Assembly: GCA_937951955.1 (NCBI GenBank)
Contig: CALGAD010000067.1
Span: forward strand, 44,304 to 108,303
Direction of reading: 5' to 3'
Length of the DNA stretch: 64,000 nucleotides
DNA from: an uncultured Bacillaceae bacterium
Lineage (GTDB): Bacteria; Bacillota; Bacilli; Bacillales; Caldibacillaceae
The position numbers were made by a program, and so were the translations under genes. Below, piece after piece: positions 27,484-37,007 of this stretch; position 1 is the stretch's first letter, and every line of letters starts with the position of its first letter. The notes under the pieces were generated by a model that was not told the DNA's origin, searched no databases, and worked only from the letters and a program-made list of their open reading frames with translations.

Positions 27484-27945
27484 TTACTCCTTTTTTGCTT
27501 GTTTCCCTTCAAAAAATAAAATATAAATTATTAATAGAATAACACCAATGGTCAGTGCACTATCAGCAACATTAAAAATCGGAAAATTATACCCAAACGG
27601 ATACACATCTATAAAATCGACAACTTCTTTCCGAAATAAACGGTCAATAAAATTACCAATTGCCCCACCTAATATAATCGCCATGGAATAAGCGAAAAAA
27701 CGACTGTCCTTACCGTATTTTTGAATATAGTAAACGATAAAAATCACAACAATAACCGTCACGATATAAAAAAATGTCATCTGTCCCTGTAAAATTCCCC
27801 AGGCGGCTCCCTGATTCCGATGGGAAGTTATGTATAAAAAGTTTTCAATAATCGGGATTCGTTCGCCGATTTCCATCTCCTGAACGATCCACCATTTCGT
27901 TAACTGGTCGAAAATAACGACAAGCAATGATATGAAATAATACAC
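27484..27945 (-). CDS. lspA: Lipoprotein signal peptidase (signal peptidase II)
   Basis: 153 aa membrane aspartyl protease that removes prolipoprotein signal peptides. Four hydrophobic helices; conserved TSHRNQGAAWG near 46, the catalytic aspartates in GGAIGNFIDRL near 99 and FNVADSALTIG near 125. Start GTG 27945 with GGAGG ten bases before. The B. subtilis neighbour ylyA (DksA-like) between lspA and ileS is absent. Confidence 0.96.
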   Translation of the reverse strand: MYYFISLLVVIFDQLTKWWIVQEMEIGERIPIIENFLYITSHRNQGAAWGILQGQMTFFYIVTVIVVIFIVYYIQKYGKDSRFFAYSMAIILGGAIGNFIDRLFRKEVVDFIDVYPFGYNFPIFNVADSALTIGVILLIIYILFFEGKQAKKE

Positions 27946-27980
27946 AAATGACGCCTCCAGACAATTAGTTTACCATTTGC

Positions 27981-27989
27981 ATTGTAGCA
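27981..27989 (-). promoter_or_regulatory. Possible extended -10 promoter of lspA-rluD
   Basis: TGCTACAAT on the minus strand, an extended -10, with a weak -35 (TTCTAA). It lies in the 155-bp gap after the ileS start of the previous unit's terminator. Confidence 0.5.
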
Positions 27990-28064
27990 TAAAACGATAC
28001 TATTTAGAACAAATGGCAACGGATTGAAAAAGTTGCAGTAAAATATCAAAAAATGAACATAATG

Positions 28065-28095
28065 AAACCCCCGGAAAACGATTCACGGGGGTTTT
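28065..28095 (-). terminator. Terminator after ileS
   Basis: AAACCCCCG / CGGGGGTTT stem with a loop of about 12 bases, followed by a short T-poor tail (TCATTATG), so efficiency is uncertain. Confidence 0.7.
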
Positions 28096-28099
28096 ATTA

Positions 28100-30874
28100 T
28101 TAGTTCAATAAGTGACTGTAATGTTCTTTTACAACATGGGCACAGCGAGGACATACGTCCGGAAGATCGGAATCTGTACCAACTTCCGTTGAATAAGCCC
28201 AGCAACGTTCACATTTTTCTCCATCTGCTTTTTCTACAACAACCGCTGTTTTTTCGAGTTTCAAGGCATGTTCCGGAGCCTCATCATAAGAGCCGCCGAT
28301 GGCAAATTGGGAAACGATAAAGATTTGGGCTAAATTTTCATCAATGGAATCAAGAAGCTCCTTCACTTCATCCGTGACATACAGGGTGACTTTTGATTCT
28401 AAAGATTTACCGATAATCTTTTCATTTCTTGCTTCTTCTAAAGCTTTCAATACGTCATCACGGACTTTTAAGAACTTCGACCATTTTTCTTCAATTTCAG
28501 CAGCACCAGGAAGTTCTTTGTATTCCGGAATGTCCGTTAACTGGACACTTTCTTCTTCGACACCGTTAATGTAACCCCAAACTTCCTCCATCGTATGCGG
28601 TAAAATCGGGGCTAACATTTTCGTTAAGGTAACGAGACATTCATAAATGACCGTCTGCATGCTCCGGCGTACTGGATGATTTTCCGCTTCGATATAGAGC
28701 ACATCTTTCGCAAAATCTAAGTAGAAAGCACTCAAATCGAGCGTTACGAAGTTCATCACCCGATGATAAATTTCATCATAATTAAAGTTGAAGTAAGCGT
28801 CGCGAACTTTTTTCAATAAGTCGTTCAGACGAACGAGCATAAACTTATCCACTTCGCGCAGATCTTCGTATTTTACGGCGTCCGTTTTCGGATCAAAATC
28901 GGAGGTGTTTCCTAACATGAAACGGATCGTATTGCGGATTTTCCGGTAAACTTCGGATACTTGTTTAAAGTTTTCCATAAATACGCGAACATCTTGCGTA
29001 TAATCAACGGAAGCCACCCAGAGACGTAAAATATCCGCACCGTACTGTTCCGTAATCTGTTCCGGTACAATGACATTTCCGACGGATTTGGACATTTTCT
29101 TCCCTTCCGCATCAACGGTAAAGCCGTTGGAAACAACACCTTTATAAGGGGCACAGCCGTTTACAGCGACACTGATAATCAAACTGGAGTTAAACCAGCC
29201 GCGATACTGGTCCGAACCTTCGATATAAATATCGGCAGGGAATTGTAAATCCTCTCTCGTTTTCAGTACCCCCGCATGGCTGGAACCGGAGTCAAACCAG
29301 ACGTCCATAATATCCATTTCTTTTGTAAACTCGCCATTCGGACTGCCCGGATGGGTAAAGCCTTCTGGTAATAAATCTTTGGCCTCCCGCTCAAACCATA
29401 CGTTGGAGCCGTATTTTTCAAACAACTGGGCGACATGTTCGATCGTTTCTTCGGTAATAATGGCTTCCCCGTTTTCGGCATAGAATACCGGAATCGGTAC
29501 ACCCCATACACGCTGACGGGAGATACACCAGTCGCCGCGGTCGCGGATCATATTGTACAGTCTCGTTTCGCCCCATTCGTTATGCCATTTAACCTTTTTA
29601 ATTTCTTCTAACAATTGCTCGCGAATCGGGTCAATGGATGCGAACCACTGCGGTGTCGCCCGGAAAATAACCGGTTTTTTCGTCCGCCAGTCGTGCGGAT
29701 AGGAGTGGGTGATGAAATCTAATTTGAGTAAAGCACCGTTTTCTTCGAGTTTTTGTGTGATTGCTTTGTTGGCTTTTGCATAAAACAAGCCTTCAACCCC
29801 CGGTGCTTCTTCCGTCATATGACCGCGATCATCCACAGGGCTCAGGACTCCGAGTTTATATTTTTGTCCGACCACAAAGTCGTCTTCCCCGTGTCCCGGA
29901 GCTGTATGAACACACCCGGTACCGGCGTCGGTTGTGACGTGGTCGCCTAAAATAACAAGGGAATCCCGATCATAAAGCGGATGTTGAGCAACAACATACT
30001 CCAGATTTTCACCCTTCAAGCGGCTAACCACTTCATAATCAGACCATTCGAGTTCTGTAGCAACATTTTCCAGCAACTCTTCAGCAATTAAGAACTTACG
30101 ATCATGCACCTTGACAACGACATAGTCTAATTCAGGATGGACGGCAATACCGAGGTTGGCCGGAATCGTCCACGGTGTCGTTGTCCAGATAACAATTTCT
30201 GTATCTGTATCTAACACACCTTTGCCATCTTTTACTTTAAAGGCAACATAAATAGCCGGCGATTCGACATCTTTATATTCAATTTCCGCTTCGGCAAGGG
30301 CCGATTCCGATGAAGGTGACCAGTATACCGGCTTTAAGCCTTTGTAAATGAGCCCTTTTTTCGCCATTTCTCCGAATACCCGCACTTGCTGAGCTTCATA
30401 TTTCGGATCGAGGGTTAAATACGGATTATCCCAGTCCCCGCGCACACCTAACCGTTTAAAACCTTTTCTCTGGATATCAATTTGTTCACGGGCGTATTGC
30501 TCACACAATTTACGGAATTCCGCCGCGGTCATTTCCTTGCGGTTATAGCCTTTTTTCGTTAACTCTTGTTCAATGGGCAACCCGTGGGTATCCCAGCCAG
30601 GAACATAAGGTGCATCAAACCCGAGCATGGAATGGGAACGAACCATAAAGTCTTTTAACACTTTGTTTAAAGCATGACCCATGTGCAAGCTTCCATTCGC
30701 ATATGGAGGACCATCGTGGAGGATAAATTTCGGCCGTCCTTTCGTACGTTCTTGCACTTTTTCATAAATCCGTTCTTCTTCCCATTTCTTTTGAATTTCC
30801 GGCTCTTTTTTCGTTAAATTTCCCCGCATGGGAAATTTCGTTTTCATCATCAATAATGTGTCTTTATAATCCAC
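28100..30874 (-). CDS. ileS: Isoleucyl-tRNA synthetase
   Basis: 924 aa class I synthetase. HIGH motif GSLHMGHALN near 60, editing domain with GTGCVHTAPGHG near 320, KMSKS signature KKMSKSVGN near 595, and the C-terminal zinc ribbon CERCW ... CPRC. This is the bacterial IleS1-type architecture. Start GTG 30874 (MDYKDTLLMM) with AGGAG upstream. Expression is controlled by the T-box leader just ahead. Confidence 0.98.
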   Translation of the reverse strand: MDYKDTLLMMKTKFPMRGNLTKKEPEIQKKWEEERIYEKVQERTKGRPKFILHDGPPYANGSLHMGHALNKVLKDFMVRSHSMLGFDAPYVPGWDTHGLPIEQELTKKGYNRKEMTAAEFRKLCEQYAREQIDIQRKGFKRLGVRGDWDNPYLTLDPKYEAQQVRVFGEMAKKGLIYKGLKPVYWSPSSESALAEAEIEYKDVESPAIYVAFKVKDGKGVLDTDTEIVIWTTTPWTIPANLGIAVHPELDYVVVKVHDRKFLIAEELLENVATELEWSDYEVVSRLKGENLEYVVAQHPLYDRDSLVILGDHVTTDAGTGCVHTAPGHGEDDFVVGQKYKLGVLSPVDDRGHMTEEAPGVEGLFYAKANKAITQKLEENGALLKLDFITHSYPHDWRTKKPVIFRATPQWFASIDPIREQLLEEIKKVKWHNEWGETRLYNMIRDRGDWCISRQRVWGVPIPVFYAENGEAIITEETIEHVAQLFEKYGSNVWFEREAKDLLPEGFTHPGSPNGEFTKEMDIMDVWFDSGSSHAGVLKTREDLQFPADIYIEGSDQYRGWFNSSLIISVAVNGCAPYKGVVSNGFTVDAEGKKMSKSVGNVIVPEQITEQYGADILRLWVASVDYTQDVRVFMENFKQVSEVYRKIRNTIRFMLGNTSDFDPKTDAVKYEDLREVDKFMLVRLNDLLKKVRDAYFNFNYDEIYHRVMNFVTLDLSAFYLDFAKDVLYIEAENHPVRRSMQTVIYECLVTLTKMLAPILPHTMEEVWGYINGVEEESVQLTDIPEYKELPGAAEIEEKWSKFLKVRDDVLKALEEARNEKIIGKSLESKVTLYVTDEVKELLDSIDENLAQIFIVSQFAIGGSYDEAPEHALKLEKTAVVVEKADGEKCERCWAYSTEVGTDSDLPDVCPRCAHVVKEHYSHLLN

Positions 30875-30999
30875 TCGTCATACTCCTTTCTCATACTTCC
30901 TTATCATTGTTACCGGATAAATTACGAAATAATCAAAATCAACGAACAATTGGTTCATTGCACAAATTGTCGGGACATCCGGCGCTTATTCGCCCATTA

Positions 31000-31280
31000 A
31001 AAAAAGCTTTCCATCCCAATATGGGACGAGAAAGCTTTTCCCGCGGTACCACCCAAATAGACAAAAGGGGATTCCCTTTGTCCACTTTAAACCGTAACGT
31101 AGGTGTACGCCATTCCCTACTAAAAGTTCAGGAATGGAACTCGAGGGTGATCTTCCAATTTTCTTCTTTATCGGGCTTCCACCGTCCCCGACTCGCTAGG
31201 AAAGAATGAAAATTGTACTGTCCCTGTCATCGTTGATTCGATATGGGCTTTTCATTATTCCGAAATAAAATATAGGATTA
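31000..31280 (-). promoter_or_regulatory. Isoleucine T-box riboswitch leader of ileS
   Basis: The T-box core GGGTGGTACCGCGGG (31053-31039) is present, followed by a terminator stem AAAAGCTTTC / GAAAGCTTTT and seven T near 31000-31035. The specifier region reads GAAGATCACC, offering ATC for isoleucine. Uncharged tRNA-Ile should favour the antiterminator. Confidence 0.93.
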
Positions 31281-31286
31281 TCATGA

Positions 31287-31315
31287 ATTATATGCAATTC
31301 ATTACATTTCGTCAA
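31287..31315 (-). promoter_or_regulatory. SigA promoter of ileS
   Basis: TTGACG (31315-31310), 17-bp spacer, TATAAT (31292-31287). Confidence 0.85.
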
Positions 31316-31340
31316 GGTATTTCACCTATCAGGCTATCAT

Positions 31341-31856
31341 TTATAGTTTAGAGTCTTCCTCTTCAAATGTCACGAGTTCTGTTGCATCTTCATCATAGGC
31401 CATGATTTGATCCCAATCATCCGAATTTAATAAATCGAGCTGGGCCTCGATGAGTGTCCGGAGTCTATTGCGAAAGACTTTCGATTGCTTTTTCAAGTCC
31501 TCAATCTCAATAGCGATTTTCCGGGCTTTAGAAAGGGCTTCATTAACAATACGATCCGCATTTTTCTCCGCTTCCCGGATGATTAATTTCGCTTCTTTTT
31601 GCGCATTTTGTTTGACTTCTTCTGCCGTTTCCTGGGCAATCACGATCGATTTATTTAAAGTATCTTCTATATTGCTAAAATGTTCGAGGCGTTCCTGTAA
31701 TTGGCGAACTTGTTCCTCTAAGTTTCGTTTATCGCGAAGGACCATTTCATAGTCCTTGACGACCTGATCTAAAAATTCATTCACCTCATCTTCATCATAG
31801 CCTCGAAAACCTCTGGAAAACTCCTTATTATGTATGTCTAGTGGTGTTAACGGCAT
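31341..31856 (-). CDS. divIVA: Cell division initiation/pole protein DivIVA
   Basis: 171 aa. N-terminal membrane-binding lipid-sensing part MPLTPLDIHNKEFSRGFRGYDEDEVNEFLDQV followed by long coiled coil. DivIVA marks negatively curved membrane at poles and septa and, in Bacillus, recruits MinJ and chromosome anchoring proteins at sporulation. SD GGAGGTGAC. Last gene of the pgeF-ylmE-sepF-ylmG-ylmH-divIVA run. An 80-bp gap separates it from ylmH. Confidence 0.97.
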   Translation of the reverse strand: MPLTPLDIHNKEFSRGFRGYDEDEVNEFLDQVVKDYEMVLRDKRNLEEQVRQLQERLEHFSNIEDTLNKSIVIAQETAEEVKQNAQKEAKLIIREAEKNADRIVNEALSKARKIAIEIEDLKKQSKVFRNRLRTLIEAQLDLLNSDDWDQIMAYDEDATELVTFEEEDSKL

Positions 31857-31936
31857 GATGTCACCTCCAAAATTTAAAAATTGCCTATTACTCTTTATTT
31901 CGACAATTTCAGAAAAAGTTCCTGCAAAAAATGGAA

Positions 31937-32710
31937 TTATTTTTGTTTACCAATAAGAATTCGCCATTTTTCCTTTTTCGTTTGACCCTGGAGCGATAAT
32001 ATTTTCAGTCTGCCGAGTCTCCGGGCCGAAATCACATCGTGTTCTTCCAGTAAATAGCTCGGATCTTCGACGATTTTCCAGTTGACCTTAACGAGCCCCT
32101 GTTTTACCCATTCACTCGCTTTTTGCCGGGATAAGTTATGAGCCTGGGACAAAATCGCATCCAGACGCAACGAGGCGACGGTAATCATTTTTTCCTGCCA
32201 TTCTTCTTCCAGTTCCAGAGCTTCCTCCAGAGGTAATGGCTTGAGGGCTACGGTATTTTTGCCGATGCGCTGGAAGTTTAATTGGATGTATTCTGAAACT
32301 TCCTGAGCAACAAAAACCTGTACCCGTTTATCGCGAAGAATAATATCACCGAATTTGCTCCGCTTCAACCCCGTACCAAGCAAGCTACCTAGCACTTGAG
32401 GATGGGTAATCGTCACAAACTTTTCCGGATAAATAATTTCAAATAGCTGGAGTTGAAAATCTTCCGGAACTGGTTCAAAATAATCCGGATACAGCAAAGC
32501 CCGTTTCCGTTCATTTTTTTCTGAACCACCCCAAAAGGAAACCCGGCACAAGTTTTGATAATTGACCACGGTTTGTACAATAAATTGCTCCCGCGGGTCA
32601 AGGAAGTCCGTTAGTTTCGGTGAATATCGTTCATCGACATATTCAATCCAGCTGAATACTTGATCGATAAATTCCCTTTCTTCCGGACGGAAATGCTGGT
32701 AAATTGACAT
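31937..32710 (-). CDS. ylmH: S4-domain RNA-binding protein YlmH
   Basis: 257 aa, same length as B. subtilis YlmH. N-terminal domain (QHFRPEEREFIDQVFSWIE) of unknown fold and a C-terminal S4 domain (LRLDAILSQAHNLSRQKASEWVKQGLVKVN near 180). Recent work on B. subtilis links YlmH to ribosome-associated quality control beside RqcH, whose gene is also in this window. ATG 32710, AGGAGAAAG upstream. Confidence 0.93.
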   Translation of the reverse strand: MSIYQHFRPEEREFIDQVFSWIEYVDERYSPKLTDFLDPREQFIVQTVVNYQNLCRVSFWGGSEKNERKRALLYPDYFEPVPEDFQLQLFEIIYPEKFVTITHPQVLGSLLGTGLKRSKFGDIILRDKRVQVFVAQEVSEYIQLNFQRIGKNTVALKPLPLEEALELEEEWQEKMITVASLRLDAILSQAHNLSRQKASEWVKQGLVKVNWKIVEDPSYLLEEHDVISARRLGRLKILSLQGQTKKEKWRILIGKQK

Positions 32711-32729
32711 GCTGCTTTCTCCTAACATA

Positions 32730-32999
32730 TTACATTAAAGCTGAAAATAAAACGAACAAGCCGCGATTCGCCAATTGTAAAACGATCAAGGCAATAATCG
32801 GTGATATATCAATAAACCCGAGCGGCGGGATGAAGCGGCGGAAAAATTCTAAATAAGGTTCGCATATCGCCCCTAATATTTCTCCGAATTTCGTCTCCCT
32901 TGCTCCCGGGAGCCAGGACATGAGGACATATATCAAAATGGCAAAACTATAAAGACGGAGGGTTGTTGATAAAATTTGATACAAAATCAAAAGCACCAT
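32730..32999 (-). CDS. ylmG: YggT family membrane protein YlmG
   Basis: 89 aa with two hydrophobic segments (about 1-27 and 60-85) and the family core SWLPGARETKFGEILGAICEPYL ... FRRFIPPLGFIDISPI. Conserved beside sepF and ftsZ in Gram-positives; thought to act in division or membrane organisation. Precise activity unknown. SD GGTGGTGATC overlaps the sepF stop region. Confidence 0.92.
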   Translation of the reverse strand: MVLLILYQILSTTLRLYSFAILIYVLMSWLPGARETKFGEILGAICEPYLEFFRRFIPPLGFIDISPIIALIVLQLANRGLFVLFSALM

Positions 33000-33005
33000 G
33001 TATGA

Positions 33006-33446
33006 TCACCACCTTATTTCATCAAAATCACTCTTTATAAAGGAATCCGAAATTGTTCCGGAAACTTCTACATTTTCAGGAACACAGAGAATGATTTCCT
33101 GCCCGATAATCTGGATATCGCCGTTAATCGCATAAACGGTTCCGCTTAAAAAGTCGACAACTCTTTTCGCCTGTTCCCTGTCCATTTGCTGGACATTAAC
33201 GACAACCGCCCGGTGATTAATTAAATGATCAGCAATCACTTGTGCATCTGCATATGTACGGGGTTCAATCAAGATTAATTTTGCCGATTTTTGGACACTT
33301 TGTAAACTAATTACGTTTTTATTGTGCTGGATTTTCGTGCGCTTTTCCGGTTCGGGCTGGATATTCGGTTCCATGTATTCCTCTTCTTCTTCCAAATAAT
33401 CGTCATCGAGATAGAAAAATGCTTTTAACTTCGATTTGATTCCCAT
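33006..33446 (-). CDS. sepF: Cell division protein SepF
   Basis: 146 aa. N-terminal amphipathic membrane anchor (MGIKSKLKAFFYL), an acidic linker, and the C-terminal DUF552 domain (KLILIEPRTYADAQVIADHLINHRAVVVNVQ...). SepF rings bundle FtsZ and tether it to membrane. ATG 33446 with CAGGAGGTG; an upstream in-frame start was rejected. Confidence 0.96.
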   Translation of the reverse strand: MGIKSKLKAFFYLDDDYLEEEEEYMEPNIQPEPEKRTKIQHNKNVISLQSVQKSAKLILIEPRTYADAQVIADHLINHRAVVVNVQQMDREQAKRVVDFLSGTVYAINGDIQIIGQEIILCVPENVEVSGTISDSFIKSDFDEIRW

Positions 33447-33465
33447 GGAATAACACCTCCTGGAC

Positions 33466-34137
33466 TTAATCACCAACTAATTTGCGCCCGATACGAATCA
33501 TTGTCGCTCCTTCTTCAATGGCAATCGGAAAATCATTCGACATCCCCATCGAAAGTTCGGAACAGGGAGCATACTCATAGCCTTTTTTCTGAACATCAAT
33601 CTGGATTTGTTTTAAATCGCGAAATGCCTGACGAATCACCGTTTCATCATCGGTATGTGGCGCCATCGTCATTAACCCGACGACATGAATTTTCTTATAA
33701 TTTTGGAGTTCATCGATAAAAGGGAGAACTTCTTCTGGTTTCAGTCCATGTTTTGACGCTTCGTTCGATGTGTTCACCTGAACGAAACAGCGAACCGGTC
33801 GATCGGCCCGTTTTTCAATTTCTTTTGCCAATGATAAGCGATCGAGGGAATGAAGATAATCAATGGAATGGATGACATTTTTCACTTTCCGGCTTTGCAA
33901 AGTGCCGATAAAATGCCAGACGGGCTGATCCCCTAATGCTTCGTATTTTTCTAAAAACCCTTTATCCCGATTTTCCCCTAAATGAACAATACCTGCCTGC
34001 AATAACTCCTTCGCTCTTGCGACATTTGTGTACTTTGTAACAGCAATTAAGGTAATTTCCTCTGGATTGCGATTTACACGTTTACATGCTTCGTTAATCT
34101 GTTCACGGATGTTTGCCACGTTTTCTGCTATCGTCAA
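33466..34137 (-). CDS. ylmE: PLP homeostasis protein, YggS family (YlmE)
   Basis: 223 aa; alanine-racemase-like barrel that carries PLP without known catalysis. The PLP lysine is in ITLIAVTKYTNV near 35; conserved HFIGTLQSRK and ELSMGMSNDF are present. Start TTG at 34137 overlapping pgeF TGA (TTGA), SD GGAGG. Confidence 0.94.
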   Translation of the reverse strand: MTIAENVANIREQINEACKRVNRNPEEITLIAVTKYTNVARAKELLQAGIVHLGENRDKGFLEKYEALGDQPVWHFIGTLQSRKVKNVIHSIDYLHSLDRLSLAKEIEKRADRPVRCFVQVNTSNEASKHGLKPEEVLPFIDELQNYKKIHVVGLMTMAPHTDDETVIRQAFRDLKQIQIDVQKKGYEYAPCSELSMGMSNDFPIAIEEGATMIRIGRKLVGD

Positions 34138-34967
34138 TCTGTATCCTCCTTCATTCCAATAAAGCCTATCATTCTACCAGTTCGCCCTGTTTGTTTCGCA
34201 TCACGGCGATGGGAGAAAAATAAGTCCTCGTTACAGCTTGTGCAAAACTGAGAAACGAGAATGTTTTCTACCGGTACACCTGCCTTTTGCAACAAAGCCC
34301 GGTTCAATTCTTTCAAATCGAGGGAAAATTGATTGAAAGAAATCTCTTGAAAATACTTCCTGACATCAACCGGCAACTTTTCAACTTCATCGATCACTTT
34401 TTGATCAACGATATAACAATCTTTACAGATTGCCGGTCCAATGGCGACGAATATTTCCTCCGGTTGAATGCCATCGTTTACCCACTGCTCGATCATGGCC
34501 AGGCCAATATTTTTAACGGTTCCCCGCCAGCCGGCATGGGCGATTCCCGCTCTTTCTATCCGGGGTGCATAGAAAAAGATAGGAACACAGTCAGCATAAG
34601 CGAGAACGAGCAACATCCCTTTTTCTTCGGTATACAAGCCGTCGGTATCGGCAATCCCCCTTGCAAATTGTGTCGCTCCCTTTCCAGCATCCTGCTTTTT
34701 AATCGCGTGAATATGATTACCGTGGGTCTGCTGGCAGCATACCCAGTGGGAAAGGGGCATATCGATTTTACAGGCTAATTTTTTTCGGTTGCAAATGACG
34801 TTTTCCTCGCGATCACCGACGTGCAATCCCATATTGTTGCATGTATACGGTTTTTCACTGGAACCGCCATTTCGCGTCGTAAATCCAGCAACAAGCCGGG
34901 GAAATTTTGTTTGCCAATTTTTTATCGAGAGAAACATTTCGTTTTCTATTTGAAAAGGTTCGTTCAT
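34134..34967 (-). CDS. pgeF: Purine nucleoside phosphorylase/peptidoglycan editing factor PgeF (YlmD)
   Basis: 277 aa, YfiH/DUF152 family. Zinc ligands expected in the family are visible: CCQQTHGNHIH near 84, YADCVPIFF near 125 and HAGWRGTV near 145, with CTSCNEDLFFSHRRD near the C-terminus. Members act on nucleosides and/or edit peptidoglycan muropeptides. ATG 34967 chosen (MNEPFQIENEMF). The usual gene before it, ylmC, is absent. Confidence 0.94.
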   Translation of the reverse strand: MNEPFQIENEMFLSIKNWQTKFPRLVAGFTTRNGGSSEKPYTCNNMGLHVGDREENVICNRKKLACKIDMPLSHWVCCQQTHGNHIHAIKKQDAGKGATQFARGIADTDGLYTEEKGMLLVLAYADCVPIFFYAPRIERAGIAHAGWRGTVKNIGLAMIEQWVNDGIQPEEIFVAIGPAICKDCYIVDQKVIDEVEKLPVDVRKYFQEISFNQFSLDLKELNRALLQKAGVPVENILVSQFCTSCNEDLFFSHRRDAKQTGRTGRMIGFIGMKEDTD

Positions 34968-35068
34968 TACATCCACCACTCTTTATATCGAAAAAACACT
35001 CATTTTTTTCAGTGTAACATACTATTTTGATTCCGTCACAACAATTTAGTCTTTTTTAAAAACAATAA

Positions 35069-35090
35069 AATCTCCCGCTTAAGGGAGATT
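35069..35090 (-). terminator. Terminator after sigG
   Basis: AATCTCCC / GGGAGATT stem with a 6-base loop, then TTATTGTTTTT on the minus strand. Confidence 0.85.
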
Positions 35091-35148
35091 GTACCATTTC
35101 CTTATTCAATTGTCGCGGCCATTTTAAATTTTTTGACATTAAAATTGA

Positions 35149-35925
35149 TTATTGAAAATTTCGCTCCATTTGTTTGATTGCCGCCTTTTCCAGACGGGAA
35201 ACCTGGGCTTGTGAAATACCGATTTCTTCCGCTACTTCCATTTGCGTTTTCCCCTGGAAAAACCGTTTTTTCAAAATCATTCGTTCCCGATCATTTAACC
35301 GGCGGATTCCTTCTTTTAAGGCAATTTCATCAATCCAGATCGAATCACGGCTTTTATCGTCGCTAATCTGATCAACAACATAAATCGGGTCACCGCCATC
35401 ATTGTATATCGGTTCAAATAAAGAGACGGGATCTTGAATCGCATCCAGGGCAAAGACGATTTCTTCCTGGGGAACACCGAGTTCTTTTGCAATTTCCTCT
35501 GGTGTAGGCTCCCGGGATGTTTCGGACATGAGTCTTTCCCTGACCTGTAATGATTTATAAGCGATGTCTCGTAAGCTGCGGGATACACGGATCGGATTAT
35601 TATCCCGCAGGTAACGCCGAATTTCTCCGATAATCATGGGTACCGCATACGTAGAAAAGCGCACATTTTGTCCTAAATCAAAATTATCAATCGATTTTAT
35701 AAGACCGATACAACCGACCTGAAACAAATCGTCTACATATTCACCACGATTGTTAAAGCGCTGGATCACACTCAGTACAAGTCGGAGGTTGCCGTTGACT
35801 AGTTTTTCCCTTGCTGTCGGATCACCCTCGTGCATTTTTTTGAATAACTCACGCATTTCTTCATTTTTTAAAACGGGAAGTTTTGATGTATCAACTCCAC
35901 ATATTTCGACCTTGTTGCGCATCAT
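35149..35925 (-). CDS. sigG: Sporulation sigma factor SigG (late forespore)
   Basis: 258 aa. N-terminus RNKVEICGVDTSKLPVLKNEEMRELF is essentially that of B. subtilis SigG; region 2 FSTYAVPMIIGEIRRYLRDNNPIRVSRS, region 4 helix-turn-helix KTQMEVAEEIGISQAQVSRLEKAAIKQM. Directs late forespore genes including spore coat and DNA-protecting proteins. Tandem ATGs at 35925 and 35922 share the SD GGAGGG. A SigF/SigG type promoter precedes it. Confidence 0.98.
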   Translation of the reverse strand: MMRNKVEICGVDTSKLPVLKNEEMRELFKKMHEGDPTAREKLVNGNLRLVLSVIQRFNNRGEYVDDLFQVGCIGLIKSIDNFDLGQNVRFSTYAVPMIIGEIRRYLRDNNPIRVSRSLRDIAYKSLQVRERLMSETSREPTPEEIAKELGVPQEEIVFALDAIQDPVSLFEPIYNDGGDPIYVVDQISDDKSRDSIWIDEIALKEGIRRLNDRERMILKKRFFQGKTQMEVAEEIGISQAQVSRLEKAAIKQMERNFQ

Positions 35926-35959
35926 CTACTTTCCCTCCCATTGGAGTGGTTACGTCTAA

Positions 35960-35987
35960 AGTATCTCCCCGGGAGGAAAAAATATGC
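35960..35987 (-). promoter_or_regulatory. SigF (or SigG) promoter of sigG
   Basis: GCATA (35987-35983), 14-bp spacer, GGAGATACT (35968-35960), which fits the GGNNANAHT -10 form of SigF. Confidence 0.8.
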
Positions 35988-36078
35988 ACGACCAAATGAC
36001 GGACAGTCCGGAAAACGAGACGGATCAAGGATTAAGAAAAAGAAATTTTTTAGCGCTTTTAGCTTTCAATAAAAAAAG

Positions 36079-36108
36079 AAAGTGGACCGAACACGTCGTT
36101 TCCACTTT
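36079..36108 (-). terminator. Terminator after sigE
   Basis: AAAGTGGA / TCCACTTT with a 14-base loop, then CTTTTTTTATT on the minus strand. Confidence 0.9.
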
Positions 36109-36133
36109 CCACAATATTTTTTGCGGACCTGTC

Positions 36134-36853
36134 TTAAACCATTTTTTCAAATTCTTTCCGCAACCGCTTGAAAATGCGCTTTTCCAATCTCGATATGTAC
36201 GATTGGGAAATCCCTAGCATATCGGCTACATCTTTTTGGGTTTTTCCTTCTCCGCCATATAAACCGAAACGCAGTTCCATAATCTGTTTTTCCCGGTCCG
36301 ATAAAGTGTGTAAAGCCTTCATTAAAATTTTTCGATCTACTTTCGCTTCCAAATCTTTTGTGATAATATCTTCCTCTGTTCCGAGTACATCCGAAAGAAG
36401 CAGTTCATTTCCGTCCCAATCGATATTTAACGGCTCATCAAAAGACACTTCGGAACGAATTTTATTGTTGCGACGCAGGTGCATCAATATTTCATTTTCG
36501 ATGCATCTCGACGCATAGGTGGCGAGTTTAATTTTCCGCTCCGGATTAAACGTATTGACCGCCTTGATTAAACCGATTGTTCCGATACTGATCAAATCTT
36601 CAATATTAATCCCCGTATTTTCAAACTTTCTGGCAATGTATACGACAAGTCGTAAATTCCTCTCGATTAACAGGGAACGGGCTGTCTCGTCACCCTGCGG
36701 TAGTTTTTGCAAAAGGATTTCTTCTTCTTCTTTACTCAATGGTGGTGGCAGGGCTTCGCTTCCACCGATATAAAAAATTTCCCCGGATTTAATCTTTAGT
36801 TTGATTAATAATTTCTGGACATAATAGGTCAAATAAAACTTGAGCTTTTTCAA
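36134..36853 (-). CDS. sigE: Sporulation sigma factor SigE precursor (mother cell)
   Basis: 239 aa. The first ~28 residues (KLKFYLTYYVQKLLIKLKIKS) form the membrane-binding pro-sequence cut by SpoIIGA; then GEIFYIGGSEALPPPL, region 2 KLATYASRCIENEILMHLRR and region 4 KTQKDVADMLGISQSYISRLEKRIFKRL. Start TTG 36853 after GGGGGGATC. Directs early mother-cell gene expression. Its processor spoIIGA is the upstream gene. Confidence 0.98.
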   Translation of the reverse strand: MKKLKFYLTYYVQKLLIKLKIKSGEIFYIGGSEALPPPLSKEEEEILLQKLPQGDETARSLLIERNLRLVVYIARKFENTGINIEDLISIGTIGLIKAVNTFNPERKIKLATYASRCIENEILMHLRRNNKIRSEVSFDEPLNIDWDGNELLLSDVLGTEEDIITKDLEAKVDRKILMKALHTLSDREKQIMELRFGLYGGEGKTQKDVADMLGISQSYISRLEKRIFKRLRKEFEKMV

Positions 36854-37007
36854 ATCGATCCCCCCAAAAATTTTTCCTTTCGCCCCTGTTTGATTTTATT
36901 TTTTTCGTCTAGGTTTTTGATAGCATCTATCTTCATGAGTCACAGACTCAAACCCGTATAAAATGAAAAACAAATACAAAGGGTGCTGGAAGCACGGTCA
37001 ATTATTT

